Of a stretch of 8,431 nucleotides of DNA, positions 1 through 6,617 are shown piece after piece. Location: NCBI GenBank assembly GCA_964497245.1, contig CAZCCC010000040.1, positions 1 to 8,431 on the forward strand, read 5' to 3'. Each line of letters opens with the position of its first letter. The first letter of the stretch is position 1. The notes under the pieces were generated by a model that was given only the letters and a program-made list of their open reading frames with translations, had not been told where the DNA came from and did not search any database. The DNA is from CAZCCC01 sp964497245 (GTDB taxonomy: Bacteria > Patescibacteriota > Patescibacteriia > Buchananbacterales > UBA6539). A program made the position numbers and the translations under genes.

Positions 1-77
1 GAAATGGAGGAATCAGTTGTATCGAAATAGAACCGTACAACTTCCCTAAAGAAATGATAAGTGACTGCTATAATTAA
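1..77 (+). CDS. 3' end of an unidentified protein (cut by window edge)
   Basis: Frame 3 is open from the window edge to a TAA at 75-77 and encodes a C-terminal tail of 24 residues (starts NGGISCIEIE, ends CYN). The mixed, non-repetitive composition looks like real protein, and the other frames close early (TAG at 28-30 in frame 1). I do not recognise the family from this fragment. It ends 10 bases before ATG 88 of the HD gene and would overlap a GTG start at 61, which is one reason to prefer ATG 88 downstream. Most of the gene lies outside the window. Confidence 0.5.
   Translation, partial: NGGISCIEIEPYNFPKEMISDCYN
69..74 (+). promoter_or_regulatory. Candidate -10 element (TATAAT) for the HD gene
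   Basis: A perfect TATAAT lies inside the last codons of the upstream partial gene and ends 13 bases before ATG 88. Transcription would start near 81, giving a leader of about 7 bases. I see no convincing -35 element. In DNA this AT-rich the hexamer alone is weak evidence; its position relative to the ATG is what makes it a candidate. Confidence 0.35.
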
Positions 78-87
78 TAATAAATAC

Positions 88-756
88 ATGAAATTAACTT
101 TGGATGTTGTTAAACAGAACCCAAAAATAAAAGATTTTATCAAGCAGACGGAAGTATATCTTGACGCTTTGGGTTATACTGATCATGGCTTGCGCCATAT
201 TAATATCGTAGCTGATCGGGCCAGAAGTATCGCAAAAAAAATCGGTTTGCCCATAAGGAGTCAGGAACTTTCAGCAATTTCCGCTTATTGTCATGATATG
301 GGCAATTTTTTAGGAAGGGAACAGCACCATTATTGGGCAGCGCTTTTATTTTCTCAAGTCTTTTTAGATAAAGCTGAAAATCCAAATGATGTCTCTACTA
401 TTATCCAAGCCATAGTAAGTCATGACAAGCATGATTTAAAATTTGTAAACAAGGTGACTGCAGTTTTGATTTTAGCCGATAAATCAGATGTTCATCGCTC
501 ACGGGTTAAAAAGATTAAAAGTAGTAATTTAGAAAAAGATATTCATGACAGGGTTAATTATGCAGTAATAAAAAATGATTTAATAGTTAATCAGAAAAAG
601 AAAATAATTACCCTTAAATTAAAGTTAGATGTAAAATTTTCAGCACCTTTGGAATATTTTGAAATATTTACAGAAAGAATGACTTTTTGTCGACTGGCGG
701 CGCAATATTTGGGCTATAAGTTTGGTTTGGAAATAAATAATTTTAAGCTTTTATAG
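88..756 (+). CDS. HD-domain metal-dependent phosphohydrolase
   Basis: A 222-residue protein numbered from ATG 88. The HD-superfamily metal ligands are visible in order: H33/H37 (DHGLRH), the H69-D70 pair in AYCHDMGN, H80/H81, H112-D113 (SHDKHD) and D131 in LADKSDVHRSR, followed by HDRVNYAV. HD proteins usually cleave phosphate esters (nucleotides, cyclic nucleotides) using bound divalent metal. The LADKSDVHRSR...HDRVNYAV signature and an end resembling CRxAAxxLG matches a conserved but, to my knowledge, functionally uncharacterised family found in Firmicutes and thermophiles, recalled from memory. No signal peptide or membrane helix is seen, so it is probably cytoplasmic. A GTG at 61 would add nine residues (MTAIINNKY) but overlaps the upstream gene and its codons contain the TATAAT, so ATG 88 is preferred. 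No Shine-Dalgarno is present at either start. The substrate cannot be stated. Confidence 0.85.
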   Translation: MKLTLDVVKQNPKIKDFIKQTEVYLDALGYTDHGLRHINIVADRARSIAKKIGLPIRSQELSAISAYCHDMGNFLGREQHHYWAALLFSQVFLDKAENPNDVSTIIQAIVSHDKHDLKFVNKVTAVLILADKSDVHRSRVKKIKSSNLEKDIHDRVNYAVIKNDLIVNQKKKIITLKLKLDVKFSAPLEYFEIFTERMTFCRLAAQYLGYKFGLEINNFKLL

Positions 757-839
757 TTGTAAATATAAATAGTTGAGAATATCCAAATTAAATATTACAG
801 TTAAGATAAAATATTTATATATTAGTGTTGATTTGTATT

Positions 840-845
840 TATAGT
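840..845 (+). promoter_or_regulatory. Candidate -10 element (TATAGT) for the winged-helix gene
   Basis: TATAGT ends four bases before ATG 850, and the 93-base gap from the HD gene holds no ribosome binding site. If used, transcription would start at or inside the ATG, so the mRNA would be leaderless or start downstream. There is no clear -35. The gap also holds a weak AT-only inverted repeat (AAATATT...AATATTT, about 790-820), which is too AT-rich to call a terminator. Confidence 0.25.
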
Positions 846-849
846 AAAT

Positions 850-1149
850 ATGAAGCTTTCCGCCCTCCAAAAATATATTTTGAAGCAATGTTTTCAGAAC
901 AGAAAAAAAGCGGTTTCTAAATCCGTTTTGGAAAAATTTTATAATAATAAGAAAGAAAAACCGAAAGAATTGATTAATGTTATTACTAAAAGCGTTGAAC
1001 GTCTGATTAAAAAAGAATTAGTTATCGGATATGGCTGGAGAACTGCACATAAATGGTTCATTCGACACGTTAAACTGACGCCAAAAGGGCTGAAAGTAGC
1101 CAAAAGTCTGTTTGGTATACAACAAAAACTTCCTTTTAGAGATAAATAA
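850..1149 (+). CDS. Small winged-helix-like protein (hypothetical)
   Basis: A 99-residue basic protein that I do not recognise as a named family. The N-terminal half (about residues 3-55) reads as helices, with a short helix-turn-helix-like stretch around 20-40. Residues about 48-60 (VERLIKKELVIGYG) resemble a recognition helix leading into a wing, and HVKLTPKGLKVAKSLF (about 73-88) resembles the wing strand and closing helix of MarR/PadR-like winged-helix folds, where LTxKG is common. A DNA-binding role is an inference from this pattern and from the strong positive charge. No membrane segment, signal peptide or catalytic motif is visible. It stands alone between the HD gene and the DUF5671-type gene with its own upstream gap, and ends in TAA. 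The target is unknown. Confidence 0.6.
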   Translation: MKLSALQKYILKQCFQNRKKAVSKSVLEKFYNNKKEKPKELINVITKSVERLIKKELVIGYGWRTAHKWFIRHVKLTPKGLKVAKSLFGIQQKLPFRDK

Positions 1150-1166
1150 AATAATAAAAGGTATTA

Positions 1167-1172
1167 TATAAT
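1167..1172 (+). promoter_or_regulatory. Candidate -10 element (TATAAT) for the DUF5671-type gene
   Basis: A perfect TATAAT ends 23 bases before ATG 1196, predicting a leader of about 16 bases. It lies in the 46-base gap after the winged-helix gene. No -35 match is evident and the leader has no GGAGG-like sequence. Confidence 0.35.
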
Positions 1173-1195
1173 TAAAATTAAACCTAGTTTAATCT

Positions 1196-2146
1196 ATGTC
1201 CACTCCACAACAAATAGACCAATTTAAAGGCAAAGGCGCCATTGACGCTTTTTTGAACTTATTAAGCCTAGTTACCGTCGGTTGGCTGTCAATTGCTTTG
1301 GGTATGGTTTTTTTTCAAATTGTAAACAAATTTTTTAGTATTAATGCGATTGATTATGTAGGAAGTTTTAATCAAGGGCCGCTTAAATTCGGTATTGCTT
1401 CAGTATTCATTTTAACGCCGATATTTTTAGCCGTTTCCTGTTGGCTTCATCTTTTTTATAAGACCGGAAAGCTTAATAATAGAAGTGCTATCCGTAAATG
1501 GTTAACCTATTTGATGCTTTTTGTTTCCGCTTTGACGATCATTGGGCGACTGATTTATCAGCTTTTTCGTTTTTTAGATGGAGAATACGCTTTAGCGGTG
1601 ATTCTTAAGACTTTGATAATTTTGGCGATTGCTGGTGTAATTTTCAGTTATTATCTTTATGATTTAATCAGAAAAGATTTTAGTAAAAAAAATTCGATTT
1701 CCATTGCCGCCTTTGTTTTAGTGGTTGTTGTTGCTTTTACTGCGGTTATTTCCGGTTTTTTGATTATTGATCCGCCTTCTAAGTCTAGGGCATTAAAATT
1801 TGACCAACAGAGAGTTAATCACCTGTACGAATTAAACAGTTTTATAAGTAGCTATTATCAAGAAAATAAGAAATTGCCGTCTGATTTATCGGCTGATAGA
1901 TTTTCTCGTTTTAAAGATCCTCAGACAGGGCAAAATTATGATTATAAAGTATTAGGAGAACAAGAGTATGAACTTTGTGCGGATTTTTCTTTGGCAGTTG
2001 AACTAAAAGATAGGGATTATTATTGGGGGGATAAAGACTGGTCTTTTCACAAAGAAGGTTATCAATGTTTTAAGTTAACAGTGGTTGAATACCCAGAAAC
2101 AAAATCAGGAGTTATGCCCATACCCCAAGAGGCACCAGTGCGATAA
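1196..2146 (+). CDS. DUF5671-type multi-pass membrane protein with soluble C-terminal domain
   Basis: A 316-residue protein. Residues about 15-192 contain five strongly hydrophobic segments (roughly 21-46, 65-88, 102-124, 132-156 and 169-191) with short basic loops. The opening AIDAFLNLLSLVTVGW and the five-helix layout resemble DUF5671 membrane proteins common in Patescibacteria, recalled from memory. After the last helix a soluble region (about 195-300) contains FDQQRVNHLYELNSFISSYY, then KKLPSDL, then DPQTGQNYDYKV and the ELCADF stretch, with two cysteines (C261, C291). This pattern resembles the periplasmic part of type IV pilin-like or pseudopilin proteins, where a helix is followed by small strands and DPxTGxxYxY. 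The soluble part is likely extracytoplasmic. Its function is unknown; a cell-surface structural or sensing role is inference only. It has no SD and begins MSTPQQ from ATG 1196. Confidence 0.75.
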   Translation: MSTPQQIDQFKGKGAIDAFLNLLSLVTVGWLSIALGMVFFQIVNKFFSINAIDYVGSFNQGPLKFGIASVFILTPIFLAVSCWLHLFYKTGKLNNRSAIRKWLTYLMLFVSALTIIGRLIYQLFRFLDGEYALAVILKTLIILAIAGVIFSYYLYDLIRKDFSKKNSISIAAFVLVVVVAFTAVISGFLIIDPPSKSRALKFDQQRVNHLYELNSFISSYYQENKKLPSDLSADRFSRFKDPQTGQNYDYKVLGEQEYELCADFSLAVELKDRDYYWGDKDWSFHKEGYQCFKLTVVEYPETKSGVMPIPQEAPVR

Positions 2147-2185
2147 AAAATTAATTATTAACATTAATTATTAGCGTCCAAAATT

Positions 2186-2743
2186 ATGCCTATTCCAAAA
2201 AAAACTAAAAAATATCTAGATAAGAAAATGGTAAAATATGATGAACTGGCCCATAAAACCGTTTATACCGCTTATGATGCAGCCCAGACTTTAAAAAAAG
2301 AATTAAAAGATATTGCAAAAAGCCTTTTAATTGCTGCTGATAAAGCTTATATTATAGCAGTCGTTCCCGCTCACATGAGAATTGATTTAGTTAAGCTGAA
2401 AAAATCGCTTAATGCAAAAAAAATCAGTATTCCAAAAGAGCAAGTAATGGTAAAAGTTTTTAAAGTAAAACCGGGATCAATGACAGCTTTCGGCGGTTTG
2501 CACAAAATTGAAGTTTTAGTTGATAAAAGTTTTTTAAAAACCAAAGAAGCGATTTTTTCAGCTGGTAACTTTACCGACTCAATTAGGATGAAGGTTAAGG
2601 ATTTCATTGAAGTAGAACAAGCCAAACTGGCCAGTTTTACAAAAACTGCAGGTTATAAACTACAAGTTAAGCCAAAAAAGAAGATAGTTAAAAAAAATAA
2701 AAAGGGCAGTAAGATTAAAAAGAACAACAGTAAGAAAAAATAA
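2186..2743 (+). CDS. YbaK/ProX-type aminoacyl-tRNA deacylase-like protein with Lys-rich tail
   Basis: A 185-residue protein whose residues about 15-150 fit the YbaK/ProRS-editing-domain fold (PF04073). Visible hallmarks are the conserved lysine in IAKSLLI (K45, aligning with the functional lysine of YbaK), a strand-rich core (AYIIAVVPAHMRID), and the PGSMTAFGGL loop (96-105) that corresponds to the GxxSPxG substrate-pocket motif. FSAGNFTDSIRM (124-135) corresponds to the following GS-containing loop. Family members hydrolyse misacylated tRNAs such as Cys- or Ala-tRNAPro in the cytoplasm. The pocket motif here has TAF where SPF/SP is usual, so the specificity is uncertain. From residue 158 on, the tail is mostly lysine with a few asparagines and serines and has no predicted fold; nonspecific RNA binding is a plausible inference. 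A 10-bp direct repeat (TTAATTATTA at 2151-2160 and 2164-2173) lies just upstream. No SD is present. Confidence 0.8.
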   Translation: MPIPKKTKKYLDKKMVKYDELAHKTVYTAYDAAQTLKKELKDIAKSLLIAADKAYIIAVVPAHMRIDLVKLKKSLNAKKISIPKEQVMVKVFKVKPGSMTAFGGLHKIEVLVDKSFLKTKEAIFSAGNFTDSIRMKVKDFIEVEQAKLASFTKTAGYKLQVKPKKKIVKKNKKGSKIKKNNSKKK

Positions 2744-2833
2744 TTTGCAGTTCATTTTTGACGAGTTGGGTCAAATTGGGTGAATTAAGATGTCTTTGCC
2801 TGGTTTACTGGTTTTACTTATTTTGTCATTAAA

Positions 2834-3550
2834 ATGCATAAAATAAAAATAGAACAATTTGAAGGTCCATTGGATTTGCTTCTTCAGCTTATTGAAGAAA
2901 ATAAGTTAGAGATTACGGAAGTTTCTCTAGCTTCAGTAACTGAGCAATATATTCAAATATTAAACAGGTCGACAAAAGAGAATATTGCTACTTCTGAATT
3001 AGCTGATTTTTTGGTTGTCGCTGCAAGACTTCTTTTAATAAAATCAAGAGCCCTTTTGCCTTTTTTGGAATGGGATAAAGAAGAAGACGAAGGAGAAGAC
3101 TTAACCAAGCAGCTGAAGATTTATAAAGAATATCTTGAAGCAATGAAACTAATTCAGCTAATGATTTCTAAAAAGCATTTTTCTTTTTCACGTCAGAAGC
3201 TTCTAACTTTTGAAGAAATTGGTTTTGCTCCGCCCGGAAAGCTTACCAATAGTAAGTTAAAGGAAGTTTTTAATAGTATAATTAATAACCTTGATCCATT
3301 TCTAGATCTGCCAACTGAAATTATCAGAAAAACTATTAATATTCAGGAAAAAATTTCACAAATCCGTCAGCGAGTTTTTAATCAGGCCAGCACTAAGTTT
3401 TCCGAGATTTTAAAAGAAGCAAGAGATAAAACCGAGGTGATTGTCAGTTTTTTGGCAATTTTGGAATTAATGAAGCAAAAGACCGTTATAGTTAGGCAGG
3501 ACAAAATTTTTGAAGAGATTATTATTGAAGAAATAAAGTCCAATAATTAA
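2834..3550 (+). CDS. scpA: Segregation and condensation protein A (ScpA)
   Basis: A 238-residue kleisin of normal family length (about 230-260). The N-terminal signature FEGPLDLLLQLIEENKLEI (9-27) and the following VTEQYI are diagnostic; this part binds the SMC neck. LADFLVVAARLLLIKSRALLP (56-76) is the second conserved helical block. The acidic linker after WDKEEDEGED is typical. The C-terminal block (about 190-233), with TEVIVSFLAILELMKQKTV then QDKIFEEI, is the winged-helix domain that contacts the SMC head. ScpA bridges the SMC dimer together with ScpB in chromosome condensation and segregation; no smc gene is in the window. It starts at ATG 2834, which has no SD. scpB follows 77 bases later from its ATG, the usual partner order. 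Confidence 0.95.
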   Translation: MHKIKIEQFEGPLDLLLQLIEENKLEITEVSLASVTEQYIQILNRSTKENIATSELADFLVVAARLLLIKSRALLPFLEWDKEEDEGEDLTKQLKIYKEYLEAMKLIQLMISKKHFSFSRQKLLTFEEIGFAPPGKLTNSKLKEVFNSIINNLDPFLDLPTEIIRKTINIQEKISQIRQRVFNQASTKFSEILKEARDKTEVIVSFLAILELMKQKTVIVRQDKIFEEIIIEEIKSNN

Positions 3551-3627
3551 TTTGGGAAACAATTATTTTTTTATCCGAGTTTTAACTAATAATTTTAATC
3601 AGGTAAATTTTGTTATTATTGATAAAT

Positions 3628-4179
3628 ATGACGACACTAAAATCAAAAATTGAAAGTTTGCTTTTTATTTCAAACCAGCCATTTTCCATAAAAAAAATGG
3701 TTGATTTAACCAAATCTGAAAAAATCAAAATTGAAAAAGTAATCCAAGAATTAATGACTGAATACAATAAAGAAGGCAAGGGAATTGCAATTCAAAGAAT
3801 AGGGGATAAGGTTCAGATGGTGACTTCTGCTGAAAATTCCAAATTAGTGAAAGACTATATAAAAGAAGAAACAACGGGAGAACTTACAAGGCCATCTTTG
3901 GAGGCTTTAACTATTATTGCTTATCGCGGGCCGATATCGCGGGCCGAAATTGAGCAAATAAGGGGGGTAAATTGTGTTATCATTTTGCGCAATCTTTTGA
4001 TGCGGGGTTTGATTGAAGTCAAAGAAGATAAAAAGAAAATGCAGATGATGTATAATATTACTTTTGATTTTTTAGAATTTCTTGGGTTAAATGAGCAGTC
4101 TCAATTGCCTGATTTTGAAAAACTGAATTCAAGTGAAAGTTTGGAAAAAATTTTAAATTCGGATATTGAAGATAAATAA
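3628..4179 (+). CDS. scpB: Segregation and condensation protein B (ScpB)
   Basis: A 183-residue protein from ATG 3628, close to the usual ScpB length of about 180-200. It has two winged-helix domains. The first (about 1-75) starts LKSKIESLLFISNQPFSI. The second (about 85-150) carries the family signature LTRPSLEALTIIAYRGPISR followed by AEIEQIRGVN, then LRNLLMRGLIEV. ScpB dimerises and binds the linker of ScpA in the SMC-ScpAB condensin. A TTG at 3610 in the same frame would add six residues (MLLLIN), but ATG 3628 places the conserved N-terminus correctly and is the stronger codon. The C-terminal stretch after about residue 155 (QSQLPDFEKL...) is polar and probably disordered. The GVNCVIILRN segment has a two-residue difference from the usual GVNSDWVLR, a modest divergence. 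It is separated from the carboxypeptidase gene by 32 bases. Confidence 0.93.
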   Translation: MTTLKSKIESLLFISNQPFSIKKMVDLTKSEKIKIEKVIQELMTEYNKEGKGIAIQRIGDKVQMVTSAENSKLVKDYIKEETTGELTRPSLEALTIIAYRGPISRAEIEQIRGVNCVIILRNLLMRGLIEVKEDKKKMQMMYNITFDFLEFLGLNEQSQLPDFEKLNSSESLEKILNSDIEDK

Positions 4180-4197
4180 AATAGCAATTTTTTGATT

Positions 4198-4203
4198 TAA
4201 TAT
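4198..4203 (+). promoter_or_regulatory. Candidate -10 element (TAATAT) for the carboxypeptidase gene
   Basis: TAATAT ends eight bases before ATG 4212, so a start seven bases downstream of the hexamer falls on or next to the initiation codon: a leaderless arrangement. It sits in the 32-base scpB-carboxypeptidase gap, and there is no SD. Confidence is low because the gap is almost all A and T. Confidence 0.25.
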
Positions 4204-4211
4204 ATTCAATC

Positions 4212-5111
4212 ATGATTAATTTCATCACCAGCCTGATAATTATCGGCCTGTTAGTTACGACAGGCTTTGATTTTTCAATCTCAGAATCAATTGACTTTTT
4301 TCAGTCCGAGTCAAAGGATAATTTTTTACCCCAAAGGATTATAAGTCAAAGTCTTGGTATAAAGACGACGGCGAAAAATATTATTATTGCTGATGAAGAA
4401 AGCGGTTTGGAATTATATAAAAAAAATGAACAAGATATGGTGCCGGTTGCCAGCATTGTCAAACTAATGACAGCACTGGTAATTTTAGATGGTAACCCTG
4501 ATTGGGATGAATTAATAACAATCCTGCCCCAAGACCAAATAGAAGGTGGAATTATATATTTTTTTTCAGGTGAACAGGTAAGACTCAAAGATCTTTTTAG
4601 CCTAATGCTTATCGCATCATCAAATGAAGCGGCAGTAGCTTTAGCCAGAAATTCAGGTATTAATGATTTTGTTTCTGCAATGAATAAAAAAGCGAGAGAG
4701 ATCGGAATGGATAGTACCTATTTTTCGGAGCCAAGTGGGATTGAATCATCCAATATTTCCACAGCAGCCGATCTGTTAAAATTAACAAAAACAGCTTTTG
4801 GTATTGAACAAATTGCCAATGCTTCGAAACTCAAGACTTATGAATTTAATACGATAAATACCAAAAGAAAAGTGAAGGCTTATGCCACTAATCAGCTTTT
4901 AAGCAGTTTTTTAAATTCAGGAGAATATGAAATTTTAAGTGGAAAAACAGGCTTTATAAATAAAGCAGGATATTGTTTAGTTTTAAGGATTAAAAAAAAC
5001 AACAGCCCGGTTATTACAATGGTAGTTTTGGGTTCCGAAAGTATTGAAGCCAGATGGCAGGAAACAAAAGGGTTGGCTGATTGGGTTTTTAGTAATTACG
5101 AATGGCCATAA
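4212..5111 (+). CDS. Serine-type D-Ala-D-Ala carboxypeptidase (peptidase S11, DacA/DacF-like)
   Basis: A 299-residue penicillin-binding-protein-fold enzyme with all three active-site motifs: SxxK at S81-I-V-K84 (ASIVKLMTAL), SxN at S136-S-N138 (ASSNEAAVALA) and KTG at K245-T-G247 (LSGKTGFINKAG). Spacing between them is normal for S11. S81 is the acylating serine and K84 the general base. These enzymes remove the terminal D-Ala of the peptidoglycan stem peptide outside the membrane, limiting cross-linking. The N-terminus (residues 3-18, NFITSLIIIGLLVTTG) is a signal peptide or signal anchor with no obvious lipobox. The protein ends soon after the catalytic domain (ADWVFSNYEWP), so it lacks the long C-terminal beta domain and amphipathic anchor of DacA. 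That makes it short for a DacA and nearer an S11 catalytic core. It is the third gene of the scpA-scpB run, and the following 123-base gap separates it from the export-protein gene. Confidence 0.92.
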   Translation: MINFITSLIIIGLLVTTGFDFSISESIDFFQSESKDNFLPQRIISQSLGIKTTAKNIIIADEESGLELYKKNEQDMVPVASIVKLMTALVILDGNPDWDELITILPQDQIEGGIIYFFSGEQVRLKDLFSLMLIASSNEAAVALARNSGINDFVSAMNKKAREIGMDSTYFSEPSGIESSNISTAADLLKLTKTAFGIEQIANASKLKTYEFNTINTKRKVKAYATNQLLSSFLNSGEYEILSGKTGFINKAGYCLVLRIKKNNSPVITMVVLGSESIEARWQETKGLADWVFSNYEWP

Positions 5112-5211
5112 TCAAAAAAACAAGAAAACAATAAAATAATAAAGCAAGACGGAAATTATCTTTTTTGTTTTTTATCTCCGCAGTTTACTTTCTTGATTTT
5201 TTGATTTATTG

Positions 5212-5217
5212 TATAAT
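5212..5217 (+). promoter_or_regulatory. Candidate -10 element (TATAAT) for the small export-protein gene
   Basis: A perfect TATAAT ends 17 bases before ATG 5235, giving a leader of about 10 bases. Two TTGATT copies lie upstream (5193-5198 and 5201-5206), but both are too close for a normal 16-18-base -35 spacing. The 123-base gap after the carboxypeptidase gene also holds A-rich and T-rich tracts (about 5110-5126 and 5160-5175) that can pair, but the stem is almost all A-T, so I do not call a terminator. Confidence 0.4.
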
Positions 5218-5234
5218 GTAGTAGATTTTATTTT

Positions 5235-5732
5235 ATGGATTTTGTTAAAATTTTTAGTGATTTTCCGCCCCAAATTGCCACTTTTTTAATAGCAATGCTT
5301 CCAATAGCCGAACTCCGTGGTTCAATACCGATTGCTTTGACTGTTTATCGTTTAGACATTTTTTCTGCATACATAATTTCAGTTGTTGGAAATATTACGC
5401 CGGTAGTTTTTATAATCTGGCTTTTAGGGCCTGTTTCGGGCTATCTAATGGAGAGATTCGGTTTGGCTAATAATTTTTTTTCATGGCTTTTTAGACGTAC
5501 TAGAAATAAATTTTTCGGCAGATATGAAATTTGGGGGGACTTAGCCTTAATTGTATTTGTTGCTATCCCTTTACCTATTACCGGAGCATGGACAGGCTCT
5601 GTTGCTGCATTTTTATTTGGTATTCCGAAAAAAAAGTCTTTGCTTTTGATTACTATTGGTGCGATGATTGCTGGAGTAATTGTGACATTGGTCACCCTGG
5701 GAGTATTTCAATTTATTAATATTTTTAGATGA
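5235..5732 (+). CDS. Small multidrug export-like membrane protein (COG2426, PF06695)
   Basis: A 165-residue, very hydrophobic protein with about four or five membrane segments (roughly 12-38, 43-66, 102-118 and 136-160). Both family signatures are present: PIAELRGSIP (23-32) with the buried E-x-R, and AIPLPITGAWTGS (110-122), which form the re-entrant-loop-like pair shared with the DedA/SNARE-associated fold. A basic loop (FRRTRNKFFGRYEIWG, about 86-101) lies between them. The family is annotated as putative small multidrug export, but the real substrate is poorly established; relation to DedA-type lipid flippases is plausible. The length matches the family (about 150-170). It ends in TGA, the one clear use of TGA as a stop among the genes here. 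Confidence 0.88.
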   Translation: MDFVKIFSDFPPQIATFLIAMLPIAELRGSIPIALTVYRLDIFSAYIISVVGNITPVVFIIWLLGPVSGYLMERFGLANNFFSWLFRRTRNKFFGRYEIWGDLALIVFVAIPLPITGAWTGSVAAFLFGIPKKKSLLLITIGAMIAGVIVTLVTLGVFQFINIFR

Positions 5733-5740
5733 ATTATATT

Positions 5741-5746
5741 TATAAT
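5741..5746 (+). promoter_or_regulatory. Candidate -10 element (TATAAT) for tpiA
   Basis: A perfect TATAAT lies in the 22-base gap after the export gene and ends eight bases before ATG 5755, which predicts a leaderless transcript. There is no SD before the ATG and no clear -35 (which would fall inside the export gene). tpiA may equally be co-transcribed with the gene upstream. Confidence 0.35.
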
Positions 5747-5754
5747 TAATTTAT

Positions 5755-6510
5755 ATGGTTAAAAATAAACCAATTATTATTGCAAATTGGAAAATGAAAC
5801 TCGGAATTCCCGAAACTCTTGAGTTAACCAAAGCAATAAGCAAAAAAAAATTTCCAAAAGCAGAAGTAGTCATTTGCCCATCATTTGTCAGTCTTAGTGA
5901 GGCGGGCAGTATTTTAAAACGCAGTGAAATTAAATTGGGAGCGCAGGATTGTTTTTGGGAAAGTCAGGGAGCTTATACCGGAGAAGTCTCAGCATATTAT
6001 CTTCGTGAAATTGGCTGTGATTATGTGATTTTAGGTCATTCAGAGAGACGGAAATATTTAAATGAAACAGACGAAATGGTCCACCAAAAAACCAGAATGG
6101 CTCTTTCTGCAAATCTTACGCCGATTATCTGTGTTGGTGAAACTTTTTCCCAGAGGCAGGAAGGAGCAAAAGATTATATTTTGATTAAGCAAACCGTTAA
6201 AGCTTTAGAAGGGATAGATTTGCAACTTGATAAAAAAGTGATAATTGCCTATGAGCCGGTTTGGGTTATAGGCTCAGGGCAGGCCATAGCTTTATCAGAA
6301 GCCGAAGCCGCTCATCAGGTTATAAGGCAGTCATTATTTGATATATTTCCTTCGTCAATTGTAGAAAATAATTTTAGAATAATTTATGGCGGTAGCGTTG
6401 ATTCGGAAAATGTTAAAGAATTTATCAATTTGGAAAATACCAGTGGAGTTTTAGTCGGAGGAGCAAGCCTTAATTCGGAAGAATTTATCAAACTTATAGA
6501 AGCCGTTTAA
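5755..6510 (+). CDS. tpiA: Triosephosphate isomerase
   Basis: A 251-residue TIM-barrel enzyme of normal length that interconverts dihydroxyacetone phosphate and glyceraldehyde 3-phosphate in cytoplasmic glycolysis. All catalytic residues are visible: N11 and K13 in ANWKMKLG, H95 in VILGHSERRK, and E167 in AYEPVWVIGSG, whose flexible loop 6 follows. The phosphate-binding turns YGGSV (211-215) and GVLVGGASL (231-239) are also present. Loop 6 reads VIGSG rather than the usual AIGTG, a conservative change. The sequence starts at ATG 5755, eight bases after a TATAAT, without an SD. It is followed by a 107-base gap almost filled by a palindromic repeat. The presence of glycolytic tpiA with few neighbours from the pathway is normal for a reduced genome. 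Confidence 0.97.
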   Translation: MVKNKPIIIANWKMKLGIPETLELTKAISKKKFPKAEVVICPSFVSLSEAGSILKRSEIKLGAQDCFWESQGAYTGEVSAYYLREIGCDYVILGHSERRKYLNETDEMVHQKTRMALSANLTPIICVGETFSQRQEGAKDYILIKQTVKALEGIDLQLDKKVIIAYEPVWVIGSGQAIALSEAEAAHQVIRQSLFDIFPSSIVENNFRIIYGGSVDSENVKEFINLENTSGVLVGGASLNSEEFIKLIEAV

Positions 6511-6527
6511 ATTTTAAGAGAGAAATA

Positions 6528-6616
6528 TTTATTGGCGACGTAGAGCGAGTGAAACAAAAAGTTGTTAATTTTTTGTTTCCGAGCTGAGGAGCCAAAAAGG
6601 AATACCCTTTATTATT
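6528..6616. repeat. ~90-bp imperfect palindromic repeat, copy 1
   Basis: This 89-base unit recurs at 7661-7752. The first 73 bases differ at only two sites (6578 T/C and 6585 T/C), and copy 2 has three extra bases (GTT) near 7733-7735. The unit can fold: TTGGC (6532-6536) pairs with GCCAA (6591-6595), and GAAACAAAAA (6551-6560) pairs perfectly with TTTTTGTTTC (6570-6579) around a nine-base loop, with a G-rich unpaired region between the two helices. A second short stem AAAGG/CCTTT follows. It fills most of the gap between tpiA and the TPR gene and ends one base before ATG 6618. No transposase is attached. It could be a REP/MITE-like element or a structured RNA or terminator; I cannot decide from two copies. 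Confidence 0.85.
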
Positions 6617-6617
6617 T

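Noticed and set aside
61..87. GTG start for the HD gene, adding nine residues
   Set aside because: It overlaps the 3' end of the upstream gene, the added codons contain a TATAAT, and ATG 88 starts a normal N-terminus. Kept only as an alternative.
3610..3627. TTG start for scpB, adding six residues
   Set aside because: ATG 3628 directly precedes the conserved first winged helix, and no SD supports the TTG.
5103..5180. Intrinsic terminator after the carboxypeptidase gene
   Set aside because: The only pairing is between A-rich and T-rich tracts; there is no G+C stem followed by a U run.
5531..5719. Second plus-strand frame inside the export-protein gene
   Set aside because: Cys/Tyr/Trp-rich translation without domain, fully inside a gene with clear family motifs.
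5730..5732. TGA as a glycine codon (Gracilibacteria/SR1 code)
   Set aside because: The export protein is full length when TGA stops it, and no gene here needs in-frame TGA.
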